Below, piece after piece: positions 24,680-33,933 of a stretch of 47,234 nucleotides of DNA. The notes beneath the pieces are model-generated. The model had not been told where the DNA came from. It worked only from the letters and a program-made list of their open reading frames with translations, and ran no database searches. Every line of letters starts with the position of its first letter. The first letter of the stretch is position 1. Source of the DNA: an uncultured Oscillospiraceae bacterium. GTDB taxonomy: Bacteria; Bacillota; Clostridia; Oscillospirales; Oscillospiraceae. The stretch covers positions 1 to 47,234 of the forward strand of contig CANQIO010000009.1 of the NCBI GenBank assembly GCA_947624065.1, in the 5' to 3' direction. The position numbers and the translations under genes are program-made.

Positions 24680-25855
24680 ATGAAGAAACGTTTTTGCGCG
24701 CTTACGGCGCTGATGCTGGCGGCGGTCCTGTGCGCCGGCGCGGGGGTCCCCGCCCTGGCCGCGGAGGAGCAGCCCGCCATTTATGAGCAGATCACGGACA
24801 TCGCTCCGGACGCGGCGGTCATGGAGGTCGACGGCACGCCGGTCCCGGCGGAGCTCTATTTCTACTGGGTCAACTACAACTACAGCGTCACGCAGCAGCA
24901 GCTGGCCACATACAACGCCTATTACGGACTGTATAGCGATCTGTTCGCCGAGGACGGCTCCATGCTCTGGGACGGGGAGCTGGCCGAGGGCGTGACGGTC
25001 CGGGACTATGTGGAGGAACAGATCCTGTCCACAGTGAAATTCTATTTCTCTGTGGAGAATATGGCCAAGGAGCTGGACGTGAGTCTGACGGAGGAGGACC
25101 TCGCCTCCATTGAGGGGGATTATGCGGCCGGCGTGGAACAGGCCGGGGGCGAGGACGCCTTCCTGGACGCGATGTATCAGATGGGGCTGAGCCGGGAGAA
25201 CTTCGACCGGATCAACGCCACGCTGTATCTGTTCGAGCGGATGTGCGAGCTGGTGACGGAGGAGGGCAGTCCCCTGTATATGCCGCCGGAGGCGTGGGAC
25301 GATCAGGCCGTGTACGCCGACCATATCCTGCTGTCCACCAGCGACCAGGAGACCGGCGAGGAATACGACGAGGAAAAGAAGGCCGAGCTGTATGCCCAGG
25401 CGCAGGATATCCTGGCCATGCTCCAGGCCGCCACGGACGACGTGACGGTGCTGTTCAGCCAGCTGGCGGGGATGTACGGCCAGGACCCCGGCCGGGCGGA
25501 GCACCAGGGCTATGTCTATACCCCCGGCACCATGGTGGAGCCCTTCGAGACGGCGGCGGCCGCGCTGGAACCGGGACAGTTCAGCGACATCGTGGAGTCT
25601 CAGTATGGCTACCACATCATCCTGCGCAAGGATCTGCAGGAGGGGCTGGAGGCGGACCCGGATCAAAAGAGCGCCATTGCCGAGCAGCATGTTTACGAGC
25701 TGCTCCAGGAGCGGATCGACGGTGCCGACGTGACGGTGAGCGACACGCTGGCGGACTTTGATACCCTCGCCTTCTTCCAGGCCTACAGCGATATCCTCAT
25801 GGAGCTGAACGCCGATGCTGCCGACAGTTCTGACACGGCTGAGGACGCGGACTGA
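24680..25855 (+). CDS. Secreted parvulin-type peptidyl-prolyl isomerase, PrsA/SurA-like
   Basis: 391 residues. The signal peptide ends VPALA and no lipobox is evident, so it may be released or loosely held rather than lipidated like classical PrsA. The body has a helical SurA-like chaperone domain (about 35-195), and a rotamase domain (about 205-330) with YADHILLST, QGYVYTPGTMVEPFETAAAALEPGQFSDIVESQYGYHIILR split by one insert. These patterns (HIL at the start, G-Y-H-I-I at the end) define the PPIC fold. It would help exported proteins fold. It stands alone between a promoter and a terminator. Confidence 0.85.
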   Translation: MKKRFCALTALMLAAVLCAGAGVPALAAEEQPAIYEQITDIAPDAAVMEVDGTPVPAELYFYWVNYNYSVTQQQLATYNAYYGLYSDLFAEDGSMLWDGELAEGVTVRDYVEEQILSTVKFYFSVENMAKELDVSLTEEDLASIEGDYAAGVEQAGGEDAFLDAMYQMGLSRENFDRINATLYLFERMCELVTEEGSPLYMPPEAWDDQAVYADHILLSTSDQETGEEYDEEKKAELYAQAQDILAMLQAATDDVTVLFSQLAGMYGQDPGRAEHQGYVYTPGTMVEPFETAAAALEPGQFSDIVESQYGYHIILRKDLQEGLEADPDQKSAIAEQHVYELLQERIDGADVTVSDTLADFDTLAFFQAYSDILMELNADAADSSDTAEDAD

Positions 25856-25882
25856 GCACCGCGGCCTCCCCGAAAAGACGCG

Positions 25883-25913
25883 AAAAAGCTCCCCCGAAAA
25901 GGGGGAGCTTTTT
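25883..25913. terminator. Bidirectional terminator after the foldase gene
   Basis: Perfect 13-base stem AAAAAGCTCCCCC / GGGGGAGCTTTTT with a GAAAA loop. It serves the foldase gene on the plus strand and the MATE gene on the minus strand. Confidence 0.92.
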
Positions 25914-25927
25914 GCTGTACGAAGGGT

Positions 25928-27304
25928 TCAGCGCACCTTCAGGGCGTCCCAGGCCTCGGGAGTGATGTGGCGGCGGAGCCAGTTCATGCGCAGATGGTAG
26001 ATGATGAACACCACGCCGGTGATGCCCCAGGTGACGGGGTAGCTGGCTGCCACCATGGCTGGGGTGCGGTAGAAGGGCAGCACCACCCAGATCCAGACCA
26101 GCCGCAGCACGCACACGCCGAAGATGGTGATGATCATGGGAGTCATGGCCTCGCCCACGCCGCGGGCCGCGCCGGAGAAGATCTCGATGAACACATAGGC
26201 GATGTAGGCCGGGGCCCACACCCGCACGAAGGTGGTGCCCAGGGCCACCACGGCGTCGTCGCCGGTGAAGATATGCAGGATAGGCCCGGCAAAAGCGATC
26301 TCCGCCGCGCTCAGCACCAGGATGGTCCCCGCCGTCATGGCCAGGCACACCCGCGTGCCCCGCAGCACCCGGTCATACCGGGCCGCGCCGTAGTTCTGGC
26401 CCACGAAGGTGGTCACGGAGATGCCGAAGGCGCCCATGATCATCCACACGAAGCCGTCGATGCGGCTGATGGCGGACCAGCTGGCCATGGCGTCGGTGCC
26501 GAAGGAGTTGACGGCGGCCTGGATCACCAGGTTAGAGACGGTGTACAGCACCGACTGCATGCCCGAGGGCAGGCCCAGGCGCATGACGCGCCGGAGCATG
26601 GCCCCGTGGAAGCGGATCTTCCGCAGCTCCACCCGGTAGCTGTCGGTGGTGGACATGAGCCGCACCATGATCAGCACGGCGCTCACCACCTGGGACAGCA
26701 CCGTGGCCAGGGCCACGCCGAACACGTCCCAGTGGAACACCACCACGAACAGCAGGTCCAGCACGATGTTGACCACGCAGCAGGCGATGAGGATGTACAG
26801 CGGCCGCCTGGAGTCGCCGATGGCCCGCAGGATGCCGGTGCCCACGTTGTAGATCACGGTGGCCACCATGCCGCAGTAGAATACTTCTATGTAGGTCATG
26901 GCCTCGTCCATGACCTCCTCCGCCACGTCCAGGATCTGCAGGGAGACGCGCGCCGTCAGCAGGCCGATGACCATGATGACCACGCCGCCGGCCAGGCTCA
27001 GGGCGATGGAGGTGTGCACCGCCTTGGACAGATCCTCCGCGTCCCGGGCCCCGTAGAAGTGGGAGATGATCACCGACGCGCCGCCGGCCAGGCCGATGAA
27101 AAATCCCAGCCAGAGGTTGACCACGTTGCCGGTGGCACCCACGCCCGCCAGGGCCTCCTTGCCCACGTACTGGCCCACGATGATGGTGTCCACGGTGTTG
27201 TACAGCTGCTGGAAGAAGGAGCCGATCAGGATGGGGAAGAAAAAGACGAGAAGCTGCTTCCAGATCACGCCCTCTGTGATCTCGTTGCGCTGGACGGTCT
27301 GCAT
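25928..27304 (-). CDS. MATE family multidrug/cation antiporter
   Basis: 458 residues, twelve membrane spans in two halves. The N-terminal motif WKQLLVFFFPILIGSFFQQL with YNTVDTIIVGQYVG is the MATE signature, and the matching half-repeat begins near LGLPSGMQSVLYTVSN. It exports cationic drugs or metabolites using Na+ or H+. The ATG at 27304 follows a GGAGG site. It is 98 bases downstream of the histidine kinase gene, with a GC-rich hairpin between them. Substrate cannot be predicted. Confidence 0.92.
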   Translation of the reverse strand: MQTVQRNEITEGVIWKQLLVFFFPILIGSFFQQLYNTVDTIIVGQYVGKEALAGVGATGNVVNLWLGFFIGLAGGASVIISHFYGARDAEDLSKAVHTSIALSLAGGVVIMVIGLLTARVSLQILDVAEEVMDEAMTYIEVFYCGMVATVIYNVGTGILRAIGDSRRPLYILIACCVVNIVLDLLFVVVFHWDVFGVALATVLSQVVSAVLIMVRLMSTTDSYRVELRKIRFHGAMLRRVMRLGLPSGMQSVLYTVSNLVIQAAVNSFGTDAMASWSAISRIDGFVWMIMGAFGISVTTFVGQNYGAARYDRVLRGTRVCLAMTAGTILVLSAAEIAFAGPILHIFTGDDAVVALGTTFVRVWAPAYIAYVFIEIFSGAARGVGEAMTPMIITIFGVCVLRLVWIWVVLPFYRTPAMVAASYPVTWGITGVVFIIYHLRMNWLRRHITPEAWDALKVR

Positions 27305-27325
27305 GGGTACGCCTCCTTATATGAT

Positions 27326-27354
27326 GCCCGGCGGCGCACAGGGCGCCGCCGGGC
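27326..27354. terminator. GC-rich hairpin between histidine kinase and MATE genes
   Basis: Perfect 12-base stem GCCCGGCGGCGC (27326-27337) with 27343-27354 and a five-base loop. No T run follows on the minus strand, so termination may be partial. Confidence 0.5.
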
Positions 27355-27401
27355 TATCATAGCATATATTTGGTTTTAGTCAAGTCATTTTTATGCCCAT
27401 T

Positions 27402-28652
27402 TCACAGGGCCGGCCGGAAGCGGATCTCCGCCCGGAACATGTCCTCCGCTTCCCGCACCTCCAGCGCCGCGCCGCTGCGGGAAAGAAGCTTGCGGACCGT
27501 GGGCAGGCCGATGCCGCTGCTGGGGGCGTCGGCGCCGGGCAGGACGCGGTTGGTCACGGTCAGAGCCGGCGCGCCGCTGCCGGCGTCCAGCCGCATCTGC
27601 ACCGGCTGGGCCGGGTCCGCGTATTTGGTGATGTTGGAGAAGAGGTTGTCCAGCACCCGCTGCAGGTCCCGCTCGCCGATGGCCACGGGGCCGATGTCCG
27701 CGGCCGTCTCCGCCACGGCGTCGAAGCCCGCCGCCCGCAGGTCCCGGCACTGGTCTGCCAGCATCTGTTCCAGCCGCTGGGCGCTGACCGGCTGGCCGTC
27801 GGGATGGGCGACGGGTTCCTCCGGCTGCACCTGGAAATGGCGGAACATCTCGTCGGAGAGGGTGTGCATCTGGCGGGCGTTGTCCATGGCCCGCTCCAAA
27901 TAGGCGTCATGCTCGGCCTGGTCGGTGTATTTTCCCAGCCGCAGGATCTCCAGATAGCCGGTCAGCTTCGTCAGGGGCGTGCGCAGATCGTGGGACAGGG
28001 AGGTGATGAGCCGGCTGTTGGCCAGCACGGCCTCGTTCTCCCGCGAGATCTGCTCCAGCACGGACCGGCGCATGCCCTCGATGTCCCGGCCCAGATCGGC
28101 CAGCTCGTCCCGGCCGGGGGAGGCGATCTCATAGGCCAGGTCGCCGCCGGCCAGGATCTCCATCTCCCGGCTCAGGTGGGTGATGCGGTGGATGAGCTTG
28201 TATATATAAGGGATCAGGATCAGCAGAAAGCAGACCACCGCCGAGATGAGGGCGATGCCGGTGCCCAGCCGGCGGTAATGGCCCTCGGCGGGGAAGATGT
28301 AGGCAGACAACTGCCCGTCGGCGCACGCGATGGTCCGGCCGCCGTCGGCCGCGTCCGGATCGGATTCCTCCAGGATCAGGACCATGTTCATGGCCCGGCC
28401 GCCGCTGGTCCAGTATTCGTATTCCATGGCCTGGCGGGTGGACAGCCGGTGGGCGGTCACGTAGTCCTGGAAGCTGTCCAAGGCGGCCTGCTCCCGGACG
28501 CTCCAAAAGCCGGCGGCCCGCTCGGAGTGGAGCAGCTGGTCCACCACCACGTCCGTCAGAAAGATGTATACCCCCAGGGCCAGCGCCAGGGCCGCCACGG
28601 CCACCAGCGTGAATTTCAGCCCCAGGCGGGGGACGATGCGGGGCCTATTCAA
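27402..28652 (-). CDS. Sensor histidine kinase
   Basis: 416 residues. Two membrane spans (about 13-33 and 130-150) bracket an extracellular sensor of about 95 residues. A HAMP linker (about 150-205) leads to the HisKA helix with SLSHDLRTPLTKLTGYLE (the phospho-accepting His) and an HATPase domain with DNLFSNITKYA (N box) and GIGLPTVRKLL (G2 box). The TTG at 28652 is the likely start, with AAGGGG 7 bases upstream; it overlaps the response-regulator stop by 8 bases. The signal sensed is unknown; the MATE exporter downstream is a possible target. Confidence 0.92.
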   Translation of the reverse strand: MNRPRIVPRLGLKFTLVAVAALALALGVYIFLTDVVVDQLLHSERAAGFWSVREQAALDSFQDYVTAHRLSTRQAMEYEYWTSGGRAMNMVLILEESDPDAADGGRTIACADGQLSAYIFPAEGHYRRLGTGIALISAVVCFLLILIPYIYKLIHRITHLSREMEILAGGDLAYEIASPGRDELADLGRDIEGMRRSVLEQISRENEAVLANSRLITSLSHDLRTPLTKLTGYLEILRLGKYTDQAEHDAYLERAMDNARQMHTLSDEMFRHFQVQPEEPVAHPDGQPVSAQRLEQMLADQCRDLRAAGFDAVAETAADIGPVAIGERDLQRVLDNLFSNITKYADPAQPVQMRLDAGSGAPALTVTNRVLPGADAPSSGIGLPTVRKLLSRSGAALEVREAEDMFRAEIRFRPAL

Positions 28653-29349
28653 TGCGATACCCCTTTCCCCAGACGGTTTTCAAGATCCTGGGATTCTGCG
28701 GGTCCACCTCGATCTTCTCCCGCAGGCGGCGGATATGGACCATGACGGTGTTGCTGGTGGAGGCGAAATAGGGCGCCTCCCACACGCTCTCGTATATGGC
28801 CTGGGCGGAGATGGTCTGGCCGTGGTGGAGCATGAGCAGCCGCAGGATCTGGTAGGCGGTCTCCGTCAGGCCGACCTCTTTGCCCCGGACCCGGACGCTG
28901 TTCTGCTCCCGGTCCAGGCGGATGTCCCGCCACTCGACGAAGCGGTCGTCCGTATCCCGCGCGTCGCCCTTGTAGACCTTATACCGGCGCAGCAGCCCCT
29001 TCACCCGGGCGATGAGCTCGGCATAGGAAAAGGGCTTGGACAGGTAGTCGTCCCCGCCGGAGGCGAAGCCGTAGGTCAGATCCGCGTCCTGGCTCTTGGC
29101 GGTCAGGAACAGGATGGGCACGTTGGACCGCTGCCGCAGGCGGATGCACACCTGGTAGCCGTCCATGCCCGGCATCAGCACGTCCAGGATCACCAGGTCC
29201 ACGTCGTCGGAGAACACGTCCAGGGCCTGCTGGCCGTCGGCGGCCTCCAGCACCTGGTAGCCCTCGCTTTGGAGCAGCACCCGCGCGATCTGGCGGATCT
29301 CCTCGTCGTCGTCCACCAGAAGGATCAGGCTCCGGCGATCCGGCTCCAT
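28645..29349 (-). CDS. OmpR/PhoB-type response regulator
   Basis: 234 residues. The receiver domain (about 8-120) has the acidic pair in VDDDEEIR, the phosphorylated Asp in LVILDVLMPGMDGYQV, and Thr and Lys in FLTAKSQ and YLSKPFSYAEL. The C-terminal winged helix (about 137-232) has LTETAYQILRLLMLHHGQTIS and NTVMVHIRRLREKIEVDPQNPRIL split over its recognition helix, as in the PhoB family. It is activated by the kinase encoded next, with overlapping genes. Target promoters are not evident. Confidence 0.95.
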   Translation of the reverse strand: MEPDRRSLILLVDDDEEIRQIARVLLQSEGYQVLEAADGQQALDVFSDDVDLVILDVLMPGMDGYQVCIRLRQRSNVPILFLTAKSQDADLTYGFASGGDDYLSKPFSYAELIARVKGLLRRYKVYKGDARDTDDRFVEWRDIRLDREQNSVRVRGKEVGLTETAYQILRLLMLHHGQTISAQAIYESVWEAPYFASTSNTVMVHIRRLREKIEVDPQNPRILKTVWGKGYRIE

Positions 29350-29476
29350 GGCGGCGTCCCCCTCTCAAGTCAACTGCTTTTTCATTTTGCGCCCCCTGGG
29401 GGCAGATTGCAAGGAAATTTAAGAATTGTTCAGATTTTTGCCGCCGGGGACCGCGCCCGGCAGCCGCAGGAACTCT

Positions 29477-29505
29477 TTGCCAAAGGTGCGGGAGTGTGGT
29501 ATGAT
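29477..29505 (+). promoter_or_regulatory. Promoter of fbp
   Basis: TTGCCA (29477-29482), 17-base spacer, TATGAT (29500-29505), 25 bases ahead of the ATG at 29531. Confidence 0.65.
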
Positions 29506-29530
29506 AAAAAAAGAAAGCGAGGGGACCGAT

Positions 29531-31522
29531 ATGCAGACCGACCGTACCTTTACCAGCGAAGAGCTGCGCTACCTCACGCTGCTGTCCCGGCAGTTCCCCA
29601 CCGTCCAGGACGCCAGCCGCCAGATCATCCACCTGCAGGCGCTGATGAGCCTGCCCAAGGGCTGCGAGCACTTCATCTCCGATGTGCACGGGGAATATGA
29701 GGCGTTTTTGCATGTGCTCAATTCCTGCTCCGGGGTGGTGAAGGAGAAGCTGCGGGACCTGTTCGGCACCGCCATGACCCGGGCGGAGCTGGAGGAGCTG
29801 GCCACGCTCATCTATTATCCGGAGGAGAAGCTGGCGGACGTGCGCGAGCGGGTGGAGGACATGGACGAGTGGTGCGCCATCGCTATCCACCGGCTGGTGG
29901 AGCTGTGCCGGCAGACGGCCGGCCGCTATACCCGCGCCACGGTCCGGGAGGCCCTGCCGGCGGATTACGCCTACATGATCGAGGAGCTGATCCACACCGA
30001 CCGGTCCGAGCCCGACAAAAAGGAGTATTTTGAGAGCATCATCCACGCCGTCATCGACACCGGCCAGGCGGACGGTTTCATCGAGGCCATCAGCGCCGTC
30101 ATCAAGCGCCTGGCGGTCCAGCGGCTGCACCTGGTGGGGGACATCTTCGACCGGGGGCCCCGGGCGGACATCATCATGGACTCGCTGCTCACCCACCACA
30201 GCGTGGACATCCAGTGGGGCAACCACGACGTGCTGTGGATGGGCGCCGCCTCCGGGTCCCGGACGCTGGTGGCCACGGTGCTCTCCAACTCCATCCACTA
30301 CAACAACCTGGCGGTGGTGGAGACCGGCTACGGCATCTCTCTGCGGCCGCTGAGCGTGTTCGCCAACGAGGTCTACAAGGACTGCGATGTGTCCCGGTTC
30401 GCCGTGAAGCTCACCGGGGAGGACGCGGCCAAATATACGGAGAAGGACAAGCTCCTCTCCGCCCGGATGCACAAGGCCATCACCATTATCCTCTTCAAGC
30501 TGGAGGGGCAGAAGATCATGCGCCATCCCTCCTATGGCATGGCCGACCGGCTGCTGCTGGACAAGATCGACTACGCCGACCGGTCCGTCACCATCGGCGG
30601 GAAGAAGTACCGTCTGGAGGACTGCGACTTCCCCACGGTGGACCCGGCGGACCCCTATAAGCTCACGGAGGAAGAGGACGCGGTCATCGACCAGCTGACC
30701 GATTCGTTCCTGCACAGCGAGAAGCTCCAGCGCCATGTGCGGTTTTTGTATTCCAAGGGCAGCCTCTATAAGCTCTATAACGGCAACCTGTTGTACCACG
30801 GCTGCATCCCCCTGAACGAGGACGGCTCCTTCATGACCTTTTCCATCGGCGGGAAGGAGCGCGGCGGCAAGGCCTTTTTGGACTACGCGGACGCCGCCGC
30901 CCGCCGGGCCTATTATCTGCCCCTGGGCAGCAAGGAGCGGCAGCTGGGGATGGATTTTCTGTGGTTTTTGTGGGCCGGGCGCAACAGCCCCATCTTTGGC
31001 CGGGACCGGATGACCACCTTCGAGCGGCGGCTCATCGCCGACGAGAGCGCCTGGGCCGAGCCGAAAAACCCCTACTATTCCCTCTATAACGATCCGGCGG
31101 TGTGCGAGGCCATTTTGCGGGAATTCGGCCTGGAGGGGCCGGGCTGCCACATCATCAACGGCCACGTGCCCGTCAAGGCCGGCAGGGGGGAGAGCCCCAT
31201 CAAGTGCGGCGGCAAGCTGATCGTCATCGACGGCGGCTTCTGCAAGGCGTACCAGGCCACCAGCGGCATCGCCGGCTATACCCTCACCTTCAACTCCAAC
31301 TGCCTGCGCATCATTGCCCACCAGCCCTTCGCCGGCAAGGACAAGGCGGTGAAGGAGAACTTTGACATATCCTCCACCGCCACGGTGGTGGAGAACCTGG
31401 ACCGGCGCATGATGGTGCGGGACACGGACGCGGGCCGGGATCTCCAGGCGGAGATCGACGATCTGCAGCTGCTGCTGGAGGCGTATCGCGCCGGCGCCAT
31501 CCTGGAGGACCACAGAAAATGA
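29531..31522 (+). CDS. fbp: Fructose-1,6-bisphosphatase, class III
   Basis: Hydrolyses fructose-1,6-bisphosphate to fructose-6-phosphate, the committed step of gluconeogenesis. 663 residues from the ATG at 29531, the normal class III length; GAGGGG lies upstream. The metallophosphatase motifs are Asp51-x-His53 (SDVHGEYEAF), GDIFDRGPRADIIMD and WGNHDVLWMGA, and a later NGHVPVKAG carries another metal His. Class III enzymes of this type are found mainly in Firmicutes and Bacteroidetes and need Mn2+. A single gene with its own promoter; no operon partner. Confidence 0.96.
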   Translation: MQTDRTFTSEELRYLTLLSRQFPTVQDASRQIIHLQALMSLPKGCEHFISDVHGEYEAFLHVLNSCSGVVKEKLRDLFGTAMTRAELEELATLIYYPEEKLADVRERVEDMDEWCAIAIHRLVELCRQTAGRYTRATVREALPADYAYMIEELIHTDRSEPDKKEYFESIIHAVIDTGQADGFIEAISAVIKRLAVQRLHLVGDIFDRGPRADIIMDSLLTHHSVDIQWGNHDVLWMGAASGSRTLVATVLSNSIHYNNLAVVETGYGISLRPLSVFANEVYKDCDVSRFAVKLTGEDAAKYTEKDKLLSARMHKAITIILFKLEGQKIMRHPSYGMADRLLLDKIDYADRSVTIGGKKYRLEDCDFPTVDPADPYKLTEEEDAVIDQLTDSFLHSEKLQRHVRFLYSKGSLYKLYNGNLLYHGCIPLNEDGSFMTFSIGGKERGGKAFLDYADAAARRAYYLPLGSKERQLGMDFLWFLWAGRNSPIFGRDRMTTFERRLIADESAWAEPKNPYYSLYNDPAVCEAILREFGLEGPGCHIINGHVPVKAGRGESPIKCGGKLIVIDGGFCKAYQATSGIAGYTLTFNSNCLRIIAHQPFAGKDKAVKENFDISSTATVVENLDRRMMVRDTDAGRDLQAEIDDLQLLLEAYRAGAILEDHRK

Positions 31523-31561
31523 CCGGGCCGGCGGCAGACGATTTTGATTCAATATAAACAA

Positions 31562-31590
31562 TTGCAATTTCTGTAAGAAGGACATATAAT
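31562..31590 (+). promoter_or_regulatory. Promoter of the amino-acid ABC operon
   Basis: TTGCAA (31562-31567), 17-base spacer, TATAAT (31585-31590), an almost ideal vegetative promoter, 50 bases ahead of the TTG start. Confidence 0.75.
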
Positions 31591-31640
31591 ACTCTTACTC
31601 TACATGACCTTCTGATACCATGGCGTAGGAGGACCCGCAT

Positions 31641-32324
31641 TTGAGCGAGCGCGTCGTCAACATACTTCTCACATCTTTCCCCCGCATCCTGGGGCAGGGG
31701 CTGCTGGTCACCATCCCGCTGACCGTCATCTCCTTTTCCCTGGCGCTGGTGATCGCGGTGATCTGCGCCATGATCCAGATCGCCGACGTCAAGGGCCTGA
31801 AGCAGCTGGTGCGGTTCTATATCTGGGTCATCCGGGGCACGCCCCTGATGGTCCAGCTGTATCTTGTCTATTTCGGCCTGCCGGACCTGGGGATCATGCT
31901 GCCGGCGTTTCCATGCGCGGTGGCGGTGTTCGCCCTGAACGAGGGCGCCTATTGCGCCGAGACCGTCCGGGCGGCCATCGAGGCGGTGCCCCACGGCCAG
32001 ATGGAGGCGGGCTACTGCGTGGGCATGAGCTACACCCAGATCATGCGCAGAGTTGTGCTGCCCCAGGCCTTCCGCACGGCCTTCCCGCCCCTTTCCAACT
32101 CCCTCATCAGCATGGTGAAGGACACCTCCCTGGCCGCCAACATCACCGTCACGGAGATGTTCATGACCACCCAGCGGGTGGTGGGCCGGACCTATGAGGC
32201 CCTGGCGCTGTACAGCGAGGTGGCGGTCATATACCTGCTGTTCTGCACGGTCATCACCCGGCTGCAGCGGATGGGAGAACGCAAACTCAACGCCATGAAC
32301 GGGGGGAACGTGATCCGTGCTTGA
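31641..32324 (+). CDS. Polar amino-acid ABC transporter permease
   Basis: 227 residues, about five spans. FYIWVIRGTPLMVQLYLVYFGLP is the signature of HisM/GlnP permeases (one block, longer than twenty residues in the protein but cited here only by IRGTPL), and the EAA loop lies near EAGYCVGMSYTQIMRRVVLPQA. The TTG start at 31641 is supported by AGGAGG 8 bases upstream; no ATG fits. It overlaps the ATPase gene by 8 bases. With one permease gene, the channel is probably a homodimer. Confidence 0.92.
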   Translation: MSERVVNILLTSFPRILGQGLLVTIPLTVISFSLALVIAVICAMIQIADVKGLKQLVRFYIWVIRGTPLMVQLYLVYFGLPDLGIMLPAFPCAVAVFALNEGAYCAETVRAAIEAVPHGQMEAGYCVGMSYTQIMRRVVLPQAFRTAFPPLSNSLISMVKDTSLAANITVTEMFMTTQRVVGRTYEALALYSEVAVIYLLFCTVITRLQRMGERKLNAMNGGNVIRA

Positions 32325-33057
32325 GATAAAAGGTCTGCGCAAATCCATCGGCGGCAATGAGATCCTCCGGGGCGTGGACTTGTCCATCGAAAAGGGCGAC
32401 GTGCTGGCGGTGCTGGGTCCCTCCGGCGGCGGCAAGACCACGCTGCTGCGGTGCCTGAACTATTTGGAGCGGGCCGACGCCGGGACCATGACGTTCCTGG
32501 GAAGAGAGATGGATATGCCCGCCGTCAGCCGGCGGGAGATCGCCGAATACCGGCGGCATACCGCGTTCGTGTTCCAGAGCTTCAACCTCTTTTCCAATAA
32601 GACCGCCCTGCAAAACGTCACCGAGGGGCTGATCGTGGCCCGGAAAATGGCAAAGTCCGAGGCGGAGGAGCGGGCCATGGGGGCCCTGGAGCGGGTGGGC
32701 CTGGCGGACAAGCGGGACGCCTATCCCTCCCAGCTGTCCGGCGGCCAGCAGCAGCGGGTGGCCATCGCCCGTGCCGTGGCCGGGGAGCCGGACGTGATCT
32801 TCTTTGACGAGCCCACCAGCGCCCTGGACCCGGAGCTCATCGGCGGGGTGCTGGATGTGATCCAGGACCTGGCGGAGGACGGCATGACCATGATCGTGGT
32901 GACCCATGAGGTGCATTTTGCCCGGAACGTGTCCGGCAAGGTGCTGTTCATGGAGGACGGCCGGGCCCTGGCCTTCGCCCCCACCAAGACGTTTTTTGAG
33001 GAGCAGAAGCTGGAACGGATCCAGAGCTTTTTCCGCTCCCTGGACAGGAAGGAATAA
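32317..33057 (+). CDS. Polar amino-acid ABC transporter ATP-binding protein
   Basis: 246 residues from the GTG at 32317. Walker A is [10 protein letters not shown] (about 34-43), the Q loop is in FVFQSFNLF, the signature is [14 protein letters not shown], Walker B is [14 protein letters not shown], and the switch His is in VVTHE. This is the GlnQ/HisP pattern. It energises the permease encoded upstream. The GTG start overlaps the permease stop and has a GGGGGG ribosome site. Confidence 0.96.
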   Translation: MLEIKGLRKSIGGNEILRGVDLSIEKGDVLAVLGPSGGGKTTLLRCLNYLERADAGTMTFLGREMDMPAVSRREIAEYRRHTAFVFQSFNLFSNKTALQNVTEGLIVARKMAKSEAEERAMGALERVGLADKRDAYPSQLSGGQQQRVAIARAVAGEPDVIFFDEPTSALDPELIGGVLDVIQDLAEDGMTMIVVTHEVHFARNVSGKVLFMEDGRALAFAPTKTFFEEQKLERIQSFFRSLDRKE

Positions 33058-33085
33058 TTTTTATTTAATAGAAAGGATGCGTGAC

Positions 33086-33877
33086 ATGAAAAGAATCATT
33101 GCCCTTGCCTTGGCCGCTGTGCTGTGCCTGGGACTGCTGGCCGGATGCGGCGGCTCCGGCAGCGACCTGCTGGAACAGGTGAAGAAGAACGGCAAGATCA
33201 CCATCGCTATGGAGGGCACATGGTCTCCCTGGACCTACCACGACGAGACCACCAACGAGCTGGTGGGCTTCGACGTGGAGGTGGGCCGCTACATCGCCGA
33301 TCATATCGGCGTGGAGGCGGAGTTCGTGGAGATCCCCTGGGAGGGGCTGTTCGCGGGCATGGACTCCAAGCGGTATGACCTGGTCATCAACGGCGTGGAT
33401 GTGACCGAGGACCGCAGCGAGAAGTATGACTTCTCCGACGCCTATGCCTACATCCGCACGGCCCTGGTGGTCCGCTCCGACAACGAGGACATCACCTCCT
33501 TCGAGGATCTGAAAGGCCGCACCACCTCCAACAGCGTGGGCAGCACCTATATGGAGCTGGCCGAGCAGTACGGCGCCACCTGCGAGGGCGTGGACTCCCT
33601 GGGCGAGACCATGCAGATGGTGGAGTCCGGCCGGGTCGACGCCACGCTGAACGCCGAGGAGTCCATCCTGGACTACTTCAACGAGCACCCCGAGGCGGAG
33701 CTGAAGATCGTGGCCTATACCCCCGACGCCAACCAGATCGCCATCCCCATGCGCAAGGGCGAGGAGACCGCCTCCATGCGGCAGGCGGTGAACGAGGCCA
33801 TCGCCGCCATGCGTGCCGACGGCACGCTGACGGAGCTGTCCGTGAAGTACTTCGGCGGGGACATCACCCAGAACTGA
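33086..33877 (+). CDS. Amino-acid-binding lipoprotein of the ABC importer
   Basis: 263 residues from the ATG at 33086 (AAAGGA 8 bases upstream). The lipobox LLAGC puts the lipidated residue at Cys21. The family-3 binding fold shows in [20 protein letters not shown] (split here as [11 protein letters not shown] and LVGFDVEV), [14 protein letters not shown], and the Arg/Asp binding residues near KYDFSDAY. The pattern resembles cystine/glutamine-type binders, though the ligand cannot be fixed. Last gene of the operon, closed by a strong terminator. Confidence 0.93.
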   Translation: MKRIIALALAAVLCLGLLAGCGGSGSDLLEQVKKNGKITIAMEGTWSPWTYHDETTNELVGFDVEVGRYIADHIGVEAEFVEIPWEGLFAGMDSKRYDLVINGVDVTEDRSEKYDFSDAYAYIRTALVVRSDNEDITSFEDLKGRTTSNSVGSTYMELAEQYGATCEGVDSLGETMQMVESGRVDATLNAEESILDYFNEHPEAELKIVAYTPDANQIAIPMRKGEETASMRQAVNEAIAAMRADGTLTELSVKYFGGDITQN

Positions 33878-33891
33878 GCCGGAGGGACAAG

Positions 33892-33925
33892 AAAAGAGCG
33901 GTCCGCGCGGGACCGCTCTTTTTTA
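33892..33925. terminator. Terminator after the amino-acid ABC operon
   Basis: Perfect 13-base stem (33892-33904 with 33910-33922) with the core GAGCGGTCC and T and A runs on both sides; it also ends the leftward asparaginase gene. Confidence 0.92.
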
Positions 33926-33933
33926 TGCCGTTT

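Noticed and set aside
28979-31585. 868-residue open frame on the minus strand opposite fbp and the response regulator
   Set aside because: It is antisense to two clear genes, has a composition expected from the shadow of GC-rich codons, and no domain was seen.
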